This document shows positions 1 to 8,577 of a stretch of 64,000 bases of DNA, piece by piece. Source of the stretch: Mycolicibacterium nivoides (GTDB lineage Bacteria; Actinomycetota; Actinomycetes; Mycobacteriales; Mycobacteriaceae); the NCBI RefSeq assembly GCF_003855255.1, contig NZ_CP034072.1:6178989-6242988 (forward strand). Reading direction: 5' to 3'. The translations under genes were made by a program, and so were the position numbers. Positions within the stretch are counted from its first letter, which is position 1, and each line of letters opens with the position of its first letter. The notes under the pieces are model-generated. The model did not search any database. It had not been told where the DNA came from and saw only the letters and a list, made by a program, of their open reading frames with translations.

Positions 1-1198
1 CCGCCAGTCCGGTCAACCCCGAGCCGTTGGCGGGCTCCACCCCACCTGACCCGTTGTCCGCCACGGTGATCCGCAATTCGTCGGCATCGCTGTGCAGCCG
101 CACCGTGGCCTGAGTGGCACCGGAATGCTTCGATACGTTGGCGAGCAACTCGGCAACACAGAAGTACGCCAGCGTCTCCACACCCAACGACGGCCGCACG
201 GCGAGATCGTCGACCAGCTCGACGGGGATCGGGTTACGCGCCACCAATGTCTGCACAGCCGGCACCAGGCCGAGATCCAATGCAGGCGGCCGGATTCCGC
301 GGACCAGGTCACGCAGTTCGGTCAGGGTGTCCTTGGTGTTCGCCAGTGCATCGGAGACCAGTCGCCGGGCCCGATCGGCCTTGTCGGGGTCGGCCAGCTG
401 TTCCTCGGCGCGCGCCAGCGTCATCGCCACCGCGATCAGCCTGGCCTGGGTTCCGTCGTGCAGATCACGCTCGACGCGGCGCAGCGTCGCTGCCGAATCG
501 TCGACGACATCGGCACGGGCCCGCTCCAGTTCGCCGACCCGGCGGTCGCGGTCGTTCGGGGCGAGCAGCGCTTCGGCCAGCCAGACATGGGCACGCCCGA
601 TACCGATCATGACCCACGCCAACAGATACAGCGCGAGCAGTCCACCCGCCGACAGCAGTAGGTAGATACCGAGGGAGTCCACGGGTTCGTCGAAGCTGAC
701 GATCGCTTCTCCCGTGATCGCCCAGATCACCGGGGAGACCACCAGGACCGCCGAAATCACGACTCCCAGCACGACCCCGTATCCGAGAGGTGTCATCACG
801 ATGCTCTGCAGCAGAAGGAAACCCAGGCTGCGCCAGCCGACACCGTCTGTCAGCGCAGCGGCCACGGTCTGGGGCCAGCTGGCCTGCCGGGCGAACGGCG
901 CCGGCGGGTCGATGGTGACGCCGACCAGCCGGGCCAGCAACCGGTACAGCGCGTTCCACCGTCGTCCCGACAGCACCACGAGCGCCAGCAGCGGTATGCC
1001 GACCAGGGTGATGAGCAACAGCCCCGAAGTCAGGCCGGTCACGAACAGGTAGACCACGCCGACGAGTGCCAGGACGCTCACCAGCAGGAAATAGAGATAG
1101 CCACGGCCCGCCGCCGCGGTGAACGGGGTTCTCAGTGTTCGGCGCCGGCCTTCGGGTGCGGAGGTAGAGGTGATTGCGGTGGTGGTCACGGTCATCAT
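1..1198 (-). CDS. Sensor histidine kinase, NarL/HisKA_3 type (3' end cut by window)
   Basis: This is a membrane-bound two-component sensor kinase; its C-terminus lies beyond base 1. The reading frame opens with two adjacent ATG codons (1198 and 1195). It has a hydrophobic N-terminal sensor segment (roughly residues 30-75, two membrane stretches), a dimerisation/phosphoacceptor motif RDLHDGTQ with the histidine at about residue 247, and near the window edge the ATPase G-box ADNGSGG. This is the order of NarL-family kinases (HisKA_3 then HATPase_c). The partner LuxR-type response regulator would be expected just outside the window on the same strand, but that is inference. The signal sensed is unknown. 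About 399 codons are visible. Confidence 0.85.
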   Translation of the reverse strand, partial: MMTVTTTAITSTSAPEGRRRTLRTPFTAAAGRGYLYFLLVSVLALVGVVYLFVTGLTSGLLLITLVGIPLLALVVLSGRRWNALYRLLARLVGVTIDPPAPFARQASWPQTVAAALTDGVGWRSLGFLLLQSIVMTPLGYGVVLGVVISAVLVVSPVIWAITGEAIVSFDEPVDSLGIYLLLSAGGLLALYLLAWVMIGIGRAHVWLAEALLAPNDRDRRVGELERARADVVDDSAATLRRVERDLHDGTQARLIAVAMTLARAEEQLADPDKADRARRLVSDALANTKDTLTELRDLVRGIRPPALDLGLVPAVQTLVARNPIPVELVDDLAVRPSLGVETLAYFCVAELLANVSKHSGATQATVRLHSDADELRITVADNGSGGVEPANGSGLTGLA

Positions 1199-1267
1199 CG
1201 TTGCCGGATACGTTGGCACCGGGCGATGGTGCTGTCCAGCCAATATGGGGTGTGGCTGGCCACACCG

Positions 1268-2179
1268 TCAGCTGTCGAGTGAACGCAGCAGCGCCCGAGT
1301 GCGGGCCCTGGTTTCGGGCGATGCGTCGAACACCACCCCGACGTATTCGTCCACGCCCACCCCGCCGAGCGCCCGAATACGTTCAGCCACAGTGCTTTCG
1401 TCGCCGATGATCGCAGCGTCCTCAGGACCGGCGTAGCCCTCCCGGTCGAGCATTGCCCGGTAGGACGGCAGATGCCCGTACATCGCGAACTGTTTGGCGG
1501 CCTGGACGCGGGCCCCGTCGACGTCATCGGTGACGCTGACCGGAAGTGCCGCCACCACCCGGACCGGACGGTCCCCGGCGGCGTCCCGCAGCGTCGGGAC
1601 AACGTGACCGGCCAGGGTTGCCGGACCCGTCATCCAGGTGACCGTGCCCGCGGTGCGACGCCCCGCCAGTTTGAGCAGTTGCGGCCCCAGTGCGGCGATG
1701 TACACCTCGGGCGCCGACGCCCCCGGGATCTGCAGTGCGCCGCGAGTGGTCACCGTCTCCCCCGGCGCGTCAGCGGGCTCGCCGTCCAGCAGGGGCTGTA
1801 GCCCGTCGAGATACTCGCGGAGCCGGCGGACCGGCTTGTCCCACGGAATTCCCCACATGCCCTCGGTCACCGCCGCGTGCGTCATGCCGAGGCCGAGCAG
1901 GAAGCGGCCTCCGCTGATCAAGCTGAGCGTGAGCGCGCGCTGGGCCAGCAGCATCGGGTGTTGATTCTGGATGGGGATGACACCGGTGCCCACCTCGATG
2001 CCGTCGACCTCGCGGAACGCGACCGCGAGAACGGTCAGCAGGTCCGGTTCATAGGGCATCTGTGTCATCCAGACCCGCCGGAATCCCTCTTCGTGCAGTT
2101 GCGCGAGATTCTCTACGGTGGCGTCGACCGGGGAGCGTCCGCCGGTTTCACTGAGCGAGGCGATGAGGCTGATCTGCAT
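1268..2179 (-). CDS. LLM-class F420-dependent oxidoreductase
   Basis: A luciferase-like (TIM barrel) flavin/F420 oxidoreductase of 303 residues. It starts with the typical strand of the family, carries the conserved GRFLLGLGMTHAAV segment around residues 92-105, and ends in the helical region usual for mycobacterial F420-dependent enzymes of the TIGR03564-like group. It uses reduced coenzyme F420 to reduce an unknown substrate in the cytosol. It lies 69 bp upstream of the sensor kinase on the same strand, so co-transcription is possible. The start ATG at 2179 is followed at once by the expected first beta-strand. Substrate cannot be told from sequence. Confidence 0.85.
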   Translation of the reverse strand: MQISLIASLSETGGRSPVDATVENLAQLHEEGFRRVWMTQMPYEPDLLTVLAVAFREVDGIEVGTGVIPIQNQHPMLLAQRALTLSLISGGRFLLGLGMTHAAVTEGMWGIPWDKPVRRLREYLDGLQPLLDGEPADAPGETVTTRGALQIPGASAPEVYIAALGPQLLKLAGRRTAGTVTWMTGPATLAGHVVPTLRDAAGDRPVRVVAALPVSVTDDVDGARVQAAKQFAMYGHLPSYRAMLDREGYAGPEDAAIIGDESTVAERIRALGGVGVDEYVGVVFDASPETRARTRALLRSLDS

Positions 2180-2672
2180 GGCACCACGCTATGCGGAGGG
2201 CGGGCCGGATGGGACCAGAAGTAGCGGCCATTCAGACAAAAAAGGGCGGGTTCGGGAGGACACTTGGGGGCGTTTCAATTCGTCTCACGCAGCCGGTCTT
2301 TCACCCCTGTACCGACTCTTTGGATCAGTCACTCCCGAACCCGTCGTAGGCTCGATCGTACGCCTCGGGTACCCCTCAAACCAGAGAAAAGTACGGCCGA
2401 ATTTGCCGAGAATTCGAAGCTAGGTCGCTCCGTGTTGCCGTCGGGTCGGGGGGTCAGACGGCAACACGGAGCTACCCGTGTATCGACCTCTATGCCGCGG
2501 CCGTTACACATCCCCGAAAGAAACTTTTCGGATGTTTTTCGGCCTGCGGTCGGGCCTGGTCAAGCCCCGGCTATGCCTCCGGCCCGATGGTCGGACTCCG
2601 CAAGCTACGCCTCCGGCCCGATGGTCGGACTCCGCAAGCTACGCCTCCGGCCCGATGGTCGGACTCCGCAAG
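2180..2672. other. Intergenic region with hairpin and tandem repeat, no gene
   Basis: About 490 bp between the oxidoreductase start and the fadA2 stop. No frame here has convincing coding character or a family match. It holds a long hairpin (2423-2476), a small inverted repeat near 2514-2531 with CCGAAA and TTTCGG arms, and most of a 34-bp tandem repeat (2573-2682). The stretch 2190-2420 would carry the promoter of the oxidoreductase gene, but no clear -35/-10 pair was identified. Confidence 0.6.
2423..2476. terminator. Long hairpin downstream of fadA2
   Basis: Perfect 16-bp inverted repeat: GCTCCGTGTTGCCGTC at 2427-2442 and its complement at 2457-2472, with a 14-nt loop. After one mismatch the stem continues for three more pairs on the outside. 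No U-tract follows. It lies about 200 bp beyond the fadA2 stop, on the transcript side, so a U-tract-less terminator for fadA2 is the likely role; a protein-binding site is the alternative. Confidence 0.5.
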
Positions 2673-2682
2673 CTACGCCTCC
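2573..2682. repeat. 34-bp tandem repeat, three copies plus 8 bp, overlapping the fadA2 stop codon
   Basis: Units at 2573-2606, 2607-2640 and 2641-2674 are identical except for one base in the outermost copy; a partial unit of 8 bp (2675-2682) is the end of the fadA2 coding sequence. Each unit therefore contains a copy of the last bases of fadA2 including its TAG stop codon, followed by about 24 bp of trailer. This looks like slippage duplication of the gene's 3' end, similar in kind to mycobacterial VNTR loci. There are no spacers, so it is not a CRISPR array. Confidence 0.9.
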
Positions 2683-3974
2683 AAGATCGCCGTGACGCCC
2701 TGCCCACCCGCCGCACAAACGGAGATCAGGCCGCGCACCGGCTGACCGGTTTCCTTCTTCTTCTCCGCCAGTTGCTTGGCCAGCTGCGCCACGATCCGGC
2801 CGCCGGTGGCCGCGAACGGATGACCCGCGGCCAACGAGGAGCCGTTGACGTTGAGCTTGGTGCGGTCGATGCTGCCCAGCGCCTTGTCCAGGCCGAGGCG
2901 CTCCTTGCAGTACTCGTCGGATTCCCAGGCCGCCAGCGTGGCCAGCACCACCGATGCGAACGCCTCGTGAATCTCGTAGAAATCGAAGTCCTGCAGGGTC
3001 AGCCCGTTGCGGGCGAGCAGCCGGGGTATCGCATACGTCGGCGCCATCAGCAGGCCGTCGGGCCCGTTGACGTAATCCACCGCCGCGGTCTCGCCGTCGA
3101 CGAAGTAAGCCAGCGGTTCGTGTCCATGCGCCTGGGCCCAGTCCTCACTCGACAACAGCGCCACCGAGGCGCCGTCGGTCAGCGGGGTCGAGTTGCCAGC
3201 GGTCATGGTCGCGTCGCCGGCCTTGACGCCGAACACCGGCTTGAGCTTGGCCAGCTTCTCCACCGACGAATCAGCCCGGAGGTTGTTGTCCCGGTACAGC
3301 CCGAGGAACGGGGTGACCAGGTCGTCGAAGAAGCCCCGATCGTAGGCGGCGGCCATGTTGCGATGGCTGGCGGCGGCCAGTTCGTCCTGGTCGACCCGCT
3401 TGATACCCATCTTCTTGGCGGTGACCGCGGCGTGCTCGCCCATCGACATCCCGGTGCGCGGCTCGCTGTTGACCGGGATCTCGACGCCCAGCGCGGCCGG
3501 TAGCTTGCCGACCAGCTTGAGCCGGTCCAGGTTGGACTTCGCCCGGCGCAGGCCCAGCAGAACCTGTCGCAGGTCGTTGCCGAACGCGATGGGGGCGTCC
3601 GATGCGGTGTCCACACCACCGGTGGCCGCGGACTCGTATTGTCCCAGCGCAATGGCGTTGGCGGCGACGATCGCGGACTGCAGGCCGGTGCCGCAGGCCT
3701 GCTGAAGGTCGAAGGCCGGGGTGTACGGCGACAACGAGCTGCCCAGCACGCATTCGCGCATCAGGTTGAAATCGCGGCTGTGCTTGAGTACCGCACCGCC
3801 GATCACCGCACCGAGCTGCTCACCGGCCAGACCGAAGCGCTCGATCAGCCCGTCCAGGGCGGCGGTGAACATGTCCTGGTTGGAGGCGTTTGCGTAGGCG
3901 CCGTCGGACCGTGCGAACGGAATCCTGTTGCCACCCAAAACGGCAACGCGTCGCCGGGTCGTGTTGTTGGCCAT
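2673..3974 (-). CDS. fadA2: Acetyl-CoA acetyltransferase (thiolase) FadA2
   Basis: A 433-residue thiolase that condenses or cleaves acyl-CoA units in beta-oxidation-type metabolism. The acylated cysteine is C94 in QQACGTGLQS; the substrate-loop motif NVNGSSLAAGHPFAATG and the C-terminal catalytic cysteine in VCAAGGQG are present. The frame is open further upstream (to 4142), but the ATG at 3974 is preferred because GGAGGG lies just upstream and homologous thiolases begin near RRRVAVLGG. It is divergent from fabG4 across 109 bp, as in the M. tuberculosis Rv0243/Rv0242c pair. Its stop codon is duplicated downstream in a tandem repeat. Confidence 0.93.
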   Translation of the reverse strand: MANNTTRRRVAVLGGNRIPFARSDGAYANASNQDMFTAALDGLIERFGLAGEQLGAVIGGAVLKHSRDFNLMRECVLGSSLSPYTPAFDLQQACGTGLQSAIVAANAIALGQYESAATGGVDTASDAPIAFGNDLRQVLLGLRRAKSNLDRLKLVGKLPAALGVEIPVNSEPRTGMSMGEHAAVTAKKMGIKRVDQDELAAASHRNMAAAYDRGFFDDLVTPFLGLYRDNNLRADSSVEKLAKLKPVFGVKAGDATMTAGNSTPLTDGASVALLSSEDWAQAHGHEPLAYFVDGETAAVDYVNGPDGLLMAPTYAIPRLLARNGLTLQDFDFYEIHEAFASVVLATLAAWESDEYCKERLGLDKALGSIDRTKLNVNGSSLAAGHPFAATGGRIVAQLAKQLAEKKKETGQPVRGLISVCAAGGQGVTAILEA

Positions 3975-4023
3975 CTGTTTGCCCTCCACTGTCGGGTTGT
4001 CCGGGGCCATATTACCCACTGTT

Positions 4024-4039
4024 CTTACTCTGGAGTAAG
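4024..4039. promoter_or_regulatory. Palindromic operator candidate between fadA2 and fabG4
   Basis: CTTACTC-TG-GAGTAAG is a perfect 7+7 inverted repeat in the 109-bp divergent promoter region. Its position, about 50 bp from either start, fits a shared operator for fadA2 and fabG4-htdX. The regulator is not identified; the TetR-family genes of this window are candidates only by analogy. Confidence 0.5.
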
Positions 4040-4083
4040 TTCGGTGTGGACAACGCAGTACTGCGAAGCGAAAGGCAGCTGAA

Positions 4084-5436
4084 GTGGCTTCCGACCTGTT
4101 CTCCCAAGTGGTCAACTCCGGGCCGGGATCGTTCCTGGCCAAGCAGCTGGGCGTGCCGCAGCCCGAAACGTTGCGCCGCTATCGCCCCGGGCAGCCGCCG
4201 CTGGCCGGCTCCCTGCTGATCGGCGGCGAGGGCCGTGTCGTGGAGCCCCTGCGCGCAGCGCTGGCCGGCGACTACGACGTGGTGTCCAACAACATCGGCG
4301 GCCGCTGGGCCGATTCGTTCGGCGGCGTGGTGCTCGACGCCACCGGCATCGCCGACGCCGCTGGGCTCAAGGAGCTCTACCAGTTCTTCACCCCGGTGCT
4401 GCGCAACCTCGCGTCGTGCGCCCGCGTGGTCGTCATCGGCACCACCCCGGATCAGGCCGGCAGTGTCAACGCCCAGATCGCCCAGCGCGCCCTCGAGGGC
4501 TTCACCCGCTCACTGGGCAAGGAACTGCAGCGCGGCGCCACGGCGTCGCTGGTGTACCTGGCCGCCGACGCCAAGCCCGCCGTCACCGGCCTGGAGTCCA
4601 CCCTGCGCTTCATCCTCTCGGCCAAGTCGGCCTACGTCGACGGACAGGTGTACCGCGTCGGCGCCGCCGACTCGACCCCGCCTGCCGATTGGGACAAGCC
4701 GCTGGCAGGCAAGGTCGCGGTGGTGACGGGTGCGGCCCGCGGCATCGGAGCGACCATCGCCGAGGTGTTCGCGCGTGACGGCGCGACGGTGGTCGCGGTG
4801 GACGTTCCCCAGGCCGCCGAAGACCTGGGCAAGGTCGCCGAGAAGGTCGGCGGCAGCGCGCTGACACTGGACGTCACCTCAGAAGATGCAGTCGACGCGA
4901 TAATCGCCCATGTCACCGCACAGCACGGTGGCAAGGTCGACGTGCTGGTCAACAACGCCGGCATCACCCGCGACAAGCTGCTCGCCAACATGGACGAGAG
5001 CCGTTGGGATTCCGTGATCGCGGTGAACCTTCTTGCCCCGCAGCGACTCACCGAGGGCCTGGTTGCCAGCGGCACGCTCGGTGAGGGCGGCCGGGTGATC
5101 GGCCTGTCCTCGATGGCCGGCATCGCCGGTAACCGCGGGCAGACCAACTACGCCGCCACCAAGGCCGGCATGATCGGGCTGACCGATGCGCTGGCACCCG
5201 TGCTGGGTGAGAAGGGCATCACGATCAACGCCGTGGCCCCCGGCTTCATCGAGACCAAGATGACCGACGCCATCCCGCTGGCCACCCGTGAGGTCGGCCG
5301 CCGGCTGAACTCGCTGTTCCAGGGCGGGAAGCCGGTGGATGTGGCCGAACTGATCGCCTACTTCGCGAGCCCCGCGTCGAATGCGGTCACCGGCAACACC
5401 ATCCGTGTCTGCGGCCAGGCCATGTTGGGGGCGTGA
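4084..5436 (+). CDS. fabG4: High-molecular-weight 3-oxoacyl-CoA/ACP reductase FabG4
   Basis: A 450-residue short-chain dehydrogenase of the long FabG4 type: an N-terminal flavodoxin-like domain (about residues 1-195) followed by a classical SDR domain. The SDR part has the cofactor motif TGAARGIG (residues 215-222), the NNAG motif near 290, catalytic S343, Y356 and K360 (YxxxK), and ends in the family's GQAMLGA tail. Known family members reduce 3-ketoacyl-CoA with NADH. GTG start at 4084 matches the length of homologues. It is followed after 4 bp by htdX, which acts on the product, so the two are likely co-transcribed. Confidence 0.93.
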   Translation: MASDLFSQVVNSGPGSFLAKQLGVPQPETLRRYRPGQPPLAGSLLIGGEGRVVEPLRAALAGDYDVVSNNIGGRWADSFGGVVLDATGIADAAGLKELYQFFTPVLRNLASCARVVVIGTTPDQAGSVNAQIAQRALEGFTRSLGKELQRGATASLVYLAADAKPAVTGLESTLRFILSAKSAYVDGQVYRVGAADSTPPADWDKPLAGKVAVVTGAARGIGATIAEVFARDGATVVAVDVPQAAEDLGKVAEKVGGSALTLDVTSEDAVDAIIAHVTAQHGGKVDVLVNNAGITRDKLLANMDESRWDSVIAVNLLAPQRLTEGLVASGTLGEGGRVIGLSSMAGIAGNRGQTNYAATKAGMIGLTDALAPVLGEKGITINAVAPGFIETKMTDAIPLATREVGRRLNSLFQGGKPVDVAELIAYFASPASNAVTGNTIRVCGQAMLGA

Positions 5437-5440
5437 CCGC

Positions 5441-6268
5441 GTGAACAACATGCTGCGCGCCGTCGTCGGCGCCCTGCCGTTCATCCCGCGCGACGAAACC
5501 CTGCCGGCCCGCACCGTCACGGTCGACAACCTGCCCATCGACCCGGCCAACGTTGCCGCCTATGCGCAGGTGACCGGGCTGCGGTTCAGCGACACCCTGC
5601 CGCTTACCTACCCGTTCGCGCTGACCTTCCCGACGGTGATGTCACTGGTCACCGGATTCGATTTCCCGTTCGCCGCAATGGGTTCGGTGCACATCGAAAA
5701 CCACATCACCCAGTACAAGCCGATCAAGGTGACCGACGCCGTCAGCGCGGCCGTGCATGCGGAGAACCTGCGTGAACACCGCAAGGGACTGCTGGTCGAC
5801 ATCGTCACCGAACTCAAGGTCGGCAACGACACCGCCTGGCACCAGGTGACGACGTTCCTGCACCAGCAGCGGACCAGCCTGTCCGGTGAACCCAAGCCGG
5901 AGCCGCAGAAGCAGCCGAAGCTGCCGCCGCCCAACGCGGTTCTGAACATCACCGCGGGCCAGATCCGGAACTACGCGTCGATCGGCGGGGACCACAACCC
6001 GATCCACACCAACGCGATCGCCGCCAAGCTGTTCGGCTTCCCGACCGTCATCGCACACGGGATGTTCAGTGCGGCAGCGGTTCTGGCGAACATCGAGGGG
6101 CAGCTCCCCGATGCGGTCAAGTACTCGGTGCGCTTCGCCAAGCCCGTGGTGCTGCCGGCCAAGGCCGGGCTGTACGTCGAGCGTGACGCCGACGGCTGGG
6201 AGTTGACCCTGCGGAACCTCTCGAAGGGTTACCCGCACCTGACTGCCACGGTGAGCCCGCTGCGCTGA
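5441..6268 (+). CDS. htdX: (3R)-hydroxyacyl dehydratase HtdX (MaoC-like)
   Basis: A 275-residue double-hotdog MaoC-type dehydratase acting on 3-hydroxyacyl-CoA/ACP, the step after FabG4. The C-terminal hydratase motif YASIGGDHNPIHTN contains the catalytic pair D184 and H189, followed by GFPTVIAHGMFS. The GTG at 5441 lies 4 bp after the fabG4 stop; an in-frame ATG nine bases on (5450) is the alternative. The frame is open upstream inside fabG4, but that extension is a shadow. The coupling to fabG4 repeats the Rv0242c-Rv0241c arrangement. A strong hairpin follows at once. Confidence 0.92.
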   Translation: MNNMLRAVVGALPFIPRDETLPARTVTVDNLPIDPANVAAYAQVTGLRFSDTLPLTYPFALTFPTVMSLVTGFDFPFAAMGSVHIENHITQYKPIKVTDAVSAAVHAENLREHRKGLLVDIVTELKVGNDTAWHQVTTFLHQQRTSLSGEPKPEPQKQPKLPPPNAVLNITAGQIRNYASIGGDHNPIHTNAIAAKLFGFPTVIAHGMFSAAAVLANIEGQLPDAVKYSVRFAKPVVLPAKAGLYVERDADGWELTLRNLSKGYPHLTATVSPLR

Positions 6269-6273
6269 GCCCT

Positions 6274-6329
6274 CGAGTGTGCGTACAGATCGCGTTTTCA
6301 CGGTCGATCTCGATCTGTACGCACACTCG
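6274..6329. terminator. 19-bp stem hairpin between convergent genes
   Basis: Arms 6274-6292 (CGAGTGTGCGTACAGATCG) and 6311-6329 are perfect complements around an 18-nt loop. It starts 5 bp after the htdX stop and ends 9 bp before the stop of the convergent DUF4386 gene, so it can terminate both. There is no U-tract on either side. Confidence 0.7.
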
Positions 6330-6338
6330 GCAGCGGAC

Positions 6339-7043
6339 CTACGCTGAGCCTGGACCACGTACGGCCCTCGTCAGCAACCACCCGATGAACGAAAGTTCGG
6401 CGACCGCCGCAACTGTCAGGGCGATCGGCGAGATGGCTGCGCCGAAGTCCGGGGCCAGGAAGCGGGCGAACACATCAACGAGGTGACCGAGACATCCGGT
6501 CATCAGCAGGACACCCAGGACCTTCGGGAAGTAGCCCGACCTGACGACGAGGTAACCCAGCGGCAGCAGCCACAGGCCGAAGAACGTCTGGGCGATGAGG
6601 TACCCATCGCGTTGCAGGTCGGAGAACAGCATGACCAGCTGGTCGGAATCAGTTGGACCGAAGGCGTAGTGACTGGTGGCGATCAACAGCGCCGCATTCT
6701 GATTGAGCAGGCTCAGGCTCTGGATCGCGACACTGACCGCGACAAAGGTGACCATCGCGGCGGCGGCGAGCTGGTCGACATGCTTGAAAAGCGCGTATAG
6801 GGCCATGCCGGTCGACAGAAAGGCCGTGGCCCCCAGGAGTTCGCTGACGAAGCCGACGCGGAACAGGTCGGCAGAAGTACTGATGTTGGCGGTCGTGGCC
6901 GCTGCGTTCCCTGGCTCCACCATGCGTGAGTTCACCAGCCCAGCGAAGATCGTGAGCACGGCGACGGCCAGATAGAGGGACCCGGCGATCCTCGCGAGCG
7001 CCCTGGGTGTGACATGCGGGGCGGACGCGAACCCGACGTTCAC
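6339..7043 (-). CDS. DUF4386 integral membrane protein
   Basis: A 234-residue polytopic membrane protein with about six hydrophobic helices (for example residues 16-38, 60-85, 90-115, 148-168, 172-195, 205-226). The layout and the start LARIAGSLYLAVAVLTIFAG fit the DUF4386 family, whose function is unknown. It overlaps the upstream NmrA-like gene by 4 nt (GTGA), so the two are translated as a coupled pair, and both lie divergent from the TetR gene at 7881. The pair is probably the target of that repressor. Confidence 0.8.
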   Translation of the reverse strand: MNVGFASAPHVTPRALARIAGSLYLAVAVLTIFAGLVNSRMVEPGNAAATTANISTSADLFRVGFVSELLGATAFLSTGMALYALFKHVDQLAAAAMVTFVAVSVAIQSLSLLNQNAALLIATSHYAFGPTDSDQLVMLFSDLQRDGYLIAQTFFGLWLLPLGYLVVRSGYFPKVLGVLLMTGCLGHLVDVFARFLAPDFGAAISPIALTVAAVAELSFIGWLLTRAVRGPGSA

Positions 7044-7774
7044 GCCGGACCACTGGCGTGGGCGAGGGCAGACGCGGTCAGCCGACCGACGATGGCCGGT
7101 GCCTCATGGACGAGGGCGTCGTTCTCCACGGCCTCGACCATGAAAAGCGCATAGTCCACGCGACGGGTCAGGTTGCTCGCCAGGACAGGATCACCCACGT
7201 GCCGGCTCCAGACCGGCAGACCCTGACTGTCGCCCTCCTCCAGGTCACTGCCACGCACGACTGTCCAGCGGGTGTCACTGGCGAAGATCCTCCGGCACGC
7301 CTCCACCTGGTCGTACAAGTCCACGACCCGGGCAAGCTTGGCCAGCCGCCCGAGCACGGCCGCATACAACTTGAACTTCCGGGTATAGCGGTCCTTACCG
7401 TCGCGGGTGATGTGCCACCCGCACGAGAACACCAGGCGGGCATCCGGGCCGGCGTGGTCGAGCACCGCTTGGGCCGTACCAGAGGCGTAATGGTTCATCC
7501 CCCACGGCACCAGGACAGTCAGGACGGCATCGCATCCGCTCACCGCCCGTGCGATAACGGCACGGTCGTCGGTCGCTCCAGGGATCACCGTGATCTGCCC
7601 CTCAAAGTCGGCGAGCTTGGCCACGCTCTGCTCGCGGCAGACACCCACGACTTCGTATCCACGGTCCAATGCATGCTTCACCAGGTAGCGCCCGAGCTTC
7701 CCGGAAGCGCCGACGATGCACACCTTCCTCCCCGTGCCCGTCTTGCTCACTTCGTCTGACCCGATCGGTTTCAC
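7040..7774 (-). CDS. NAD(P)-binding NmrA/epimerase-like protein
   Basis: A 244-residue atypical short-chain dehydrogenase. The Rossmann motif GASGKLGRYL lies at residues 23-32 after a short N-terminal tail, and the sequence keeps the alternating alpha/beta pattern of NmrA-type or SDR_a5-like proteins. No YxxxK catalytic pair is obvious, so it may be a redox sensor or isomerase rather than a dehydrogenase. GTG start at 7774 with AGAGGAG about 8 nt upstream. It is the first gene of a two-gene unit with the DUF4386 protein. Confidence 0.8.
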   Translation of the reverse strand: MKPIGSDEVSKTGTGRKVCIVGASGKLGRYLVKHALDRGYEVVGVCREQSVAKLADFEGQITVIPGATDDRAVIARAVSGCDAVLTVLVPWGMNHYASGTAQAVLDHAGPDARLVFSCGWHITRDGKDRYTRKFKLYAAVLGRLAKLARVVDLYDQVEACRRIFASDTRWTVVRGSDLEEGDSQGLPVWSRHVGDPVLASNLTRRVDYALFMVEAVENDALVHEAPAIVGRLTASALAHASGPA

Positions 7775-7805
7775 GATCCACTCCTCTACTCGCGTCGCCC
7801 ACTAG

Positions 7806-7840
7806 CCTTACGCCGTAAGGTACAGCCTTGCAGCGTAAGG
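7806..7840. promoter_or_regulatory. Tandem palindromic operator for the TetR gene at 7881
   Basis: Two related 15-bp elements 20 bp apart (start to start): CCTTACGCCGTAAGG at 7806-7820, a perfect palindrome, and CCTTGCAGCGTAAGG at 7826-7840, an imperfect one. They sit in the 106-bp gap between the NmrA-like gene (minus) and the TetR gene (plus), the usual place for a TetR operator that controls both directions. Spacing of two helical turns would put two dimers on the same face. Confidence 0.7.
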
Positions 7841-7880
7841 TTGTCAAGCGTCTTCTGGACCGAGACAGGAGGACCCTTCG

Positions 7881-8561
7881 TTGACCACCGACCCAGCCGG
7901 GACACCTGCCGCCCGCCGCAACCCGCTCAGCAAGGAGCTGGTGCTTCGCACAGCGGTCGCATTGGCTGACGAGGCCGATGGCGGTGTGCCGAGTATGCGC
8001 AGGCTCGGCGAGCGGCTCGGCGTCGAATCGATGTCGCTGTACCACCACTTCCGCAACAAGGAACTGATCCTCGACGGCATGGTCGACATCGTCTTCGACG
8101 AGATCGAACTCCCACCGGACGACGCCGACTGGCGGACGGCGATGCGACAGCGGGCAGTTTCGATGCGCGCCGCACTGATCCGTCACCCGTGGGCGATCCG
8201 CCTGATGGACTCACGGACGAACCCCGGTCCCGCTACTCTGCGCCAGCACAACGCGGCCATCGGTTGCCTCCGGTCAGGTGGCTTCTCCATTGCCGGTGCG
8301 GCACACGCATTCTCGGTTCTGGACAGCTACATCTACGGTTCCACACTGCAGGAACTCAGCCTGCCCTTCCAATCACCGGCCGAGCTCGAGGACGTGGGAG
8401 GCTCGATTCTCGAGCAAATGCCCGGCGGCGAGTTCCCGCACCTCACCGCGATGATCGTCGACCGCGCCCTGAAGCCCGGTTACGCGTATGTCGAGGAGTT
8501 CGGCATCGGACTCGACCTCATCCTCGACGGACTGGAGCGACAGCGCGAAAGCTGGCTCTAA
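7881..8561 (+). CDS. TetR/AcrR family regulator (TetR_C_1-like)
   Basis: A 226-residue repressor. The N-terminal helix-turn-helix (about residues 18-62) includes PSMRRLGERLGVESMSLYHH followed by FRNKELIL, the classic TetR recognition region. The larger ligand-binding half resembles the tetracycline-repressor C-terminal family. The TTG start is supported by a perfect AGGAGG at 7867-7872, 8 nt upstream. The tandem palindrome upstream is its likely operator, and the divergent NmrA/DUF4386 pair its likely target. Its stop lies 16 bp from the stop of convergent jetC. Confidence 0.88.
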   Translation: MTTDPAGTPAARRNPLSKELVLRTAVALADEADGGVPSMRRLGERLGVESMSLYHHFRNKELILDGMVDIVFDEIELPPDDADWRTAMRQRAVSMRAALIRHPWAIRLMDSRTNPGPATLRQHNAAIGCLRSGGFSIAGAAHAFSVLDSYIYGSTLQELSLPFQSPAELEDVGGSILEQMPGGEFPHLTAMIVDRALKPGYAYVEEFGIGLDLILDGLERQRESWL

Positions 8562-8577
8562 CCCACTAGGCGCAAGG

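Noticed and set aside
465..1265. Alternative minus-strand frame across the sensor kinase
   Set aside because: The kinase frame carries the phosphoacceptor and ATPase motifs and runs off the window; this one is Arg/Pro/Gly-rich without motifs.
2573..2682. Possible short CRISPR array
   Set aside because: The 34-bp units are directly adjacent without spacers and include coding bases of fadA2; no cas gene nearby.
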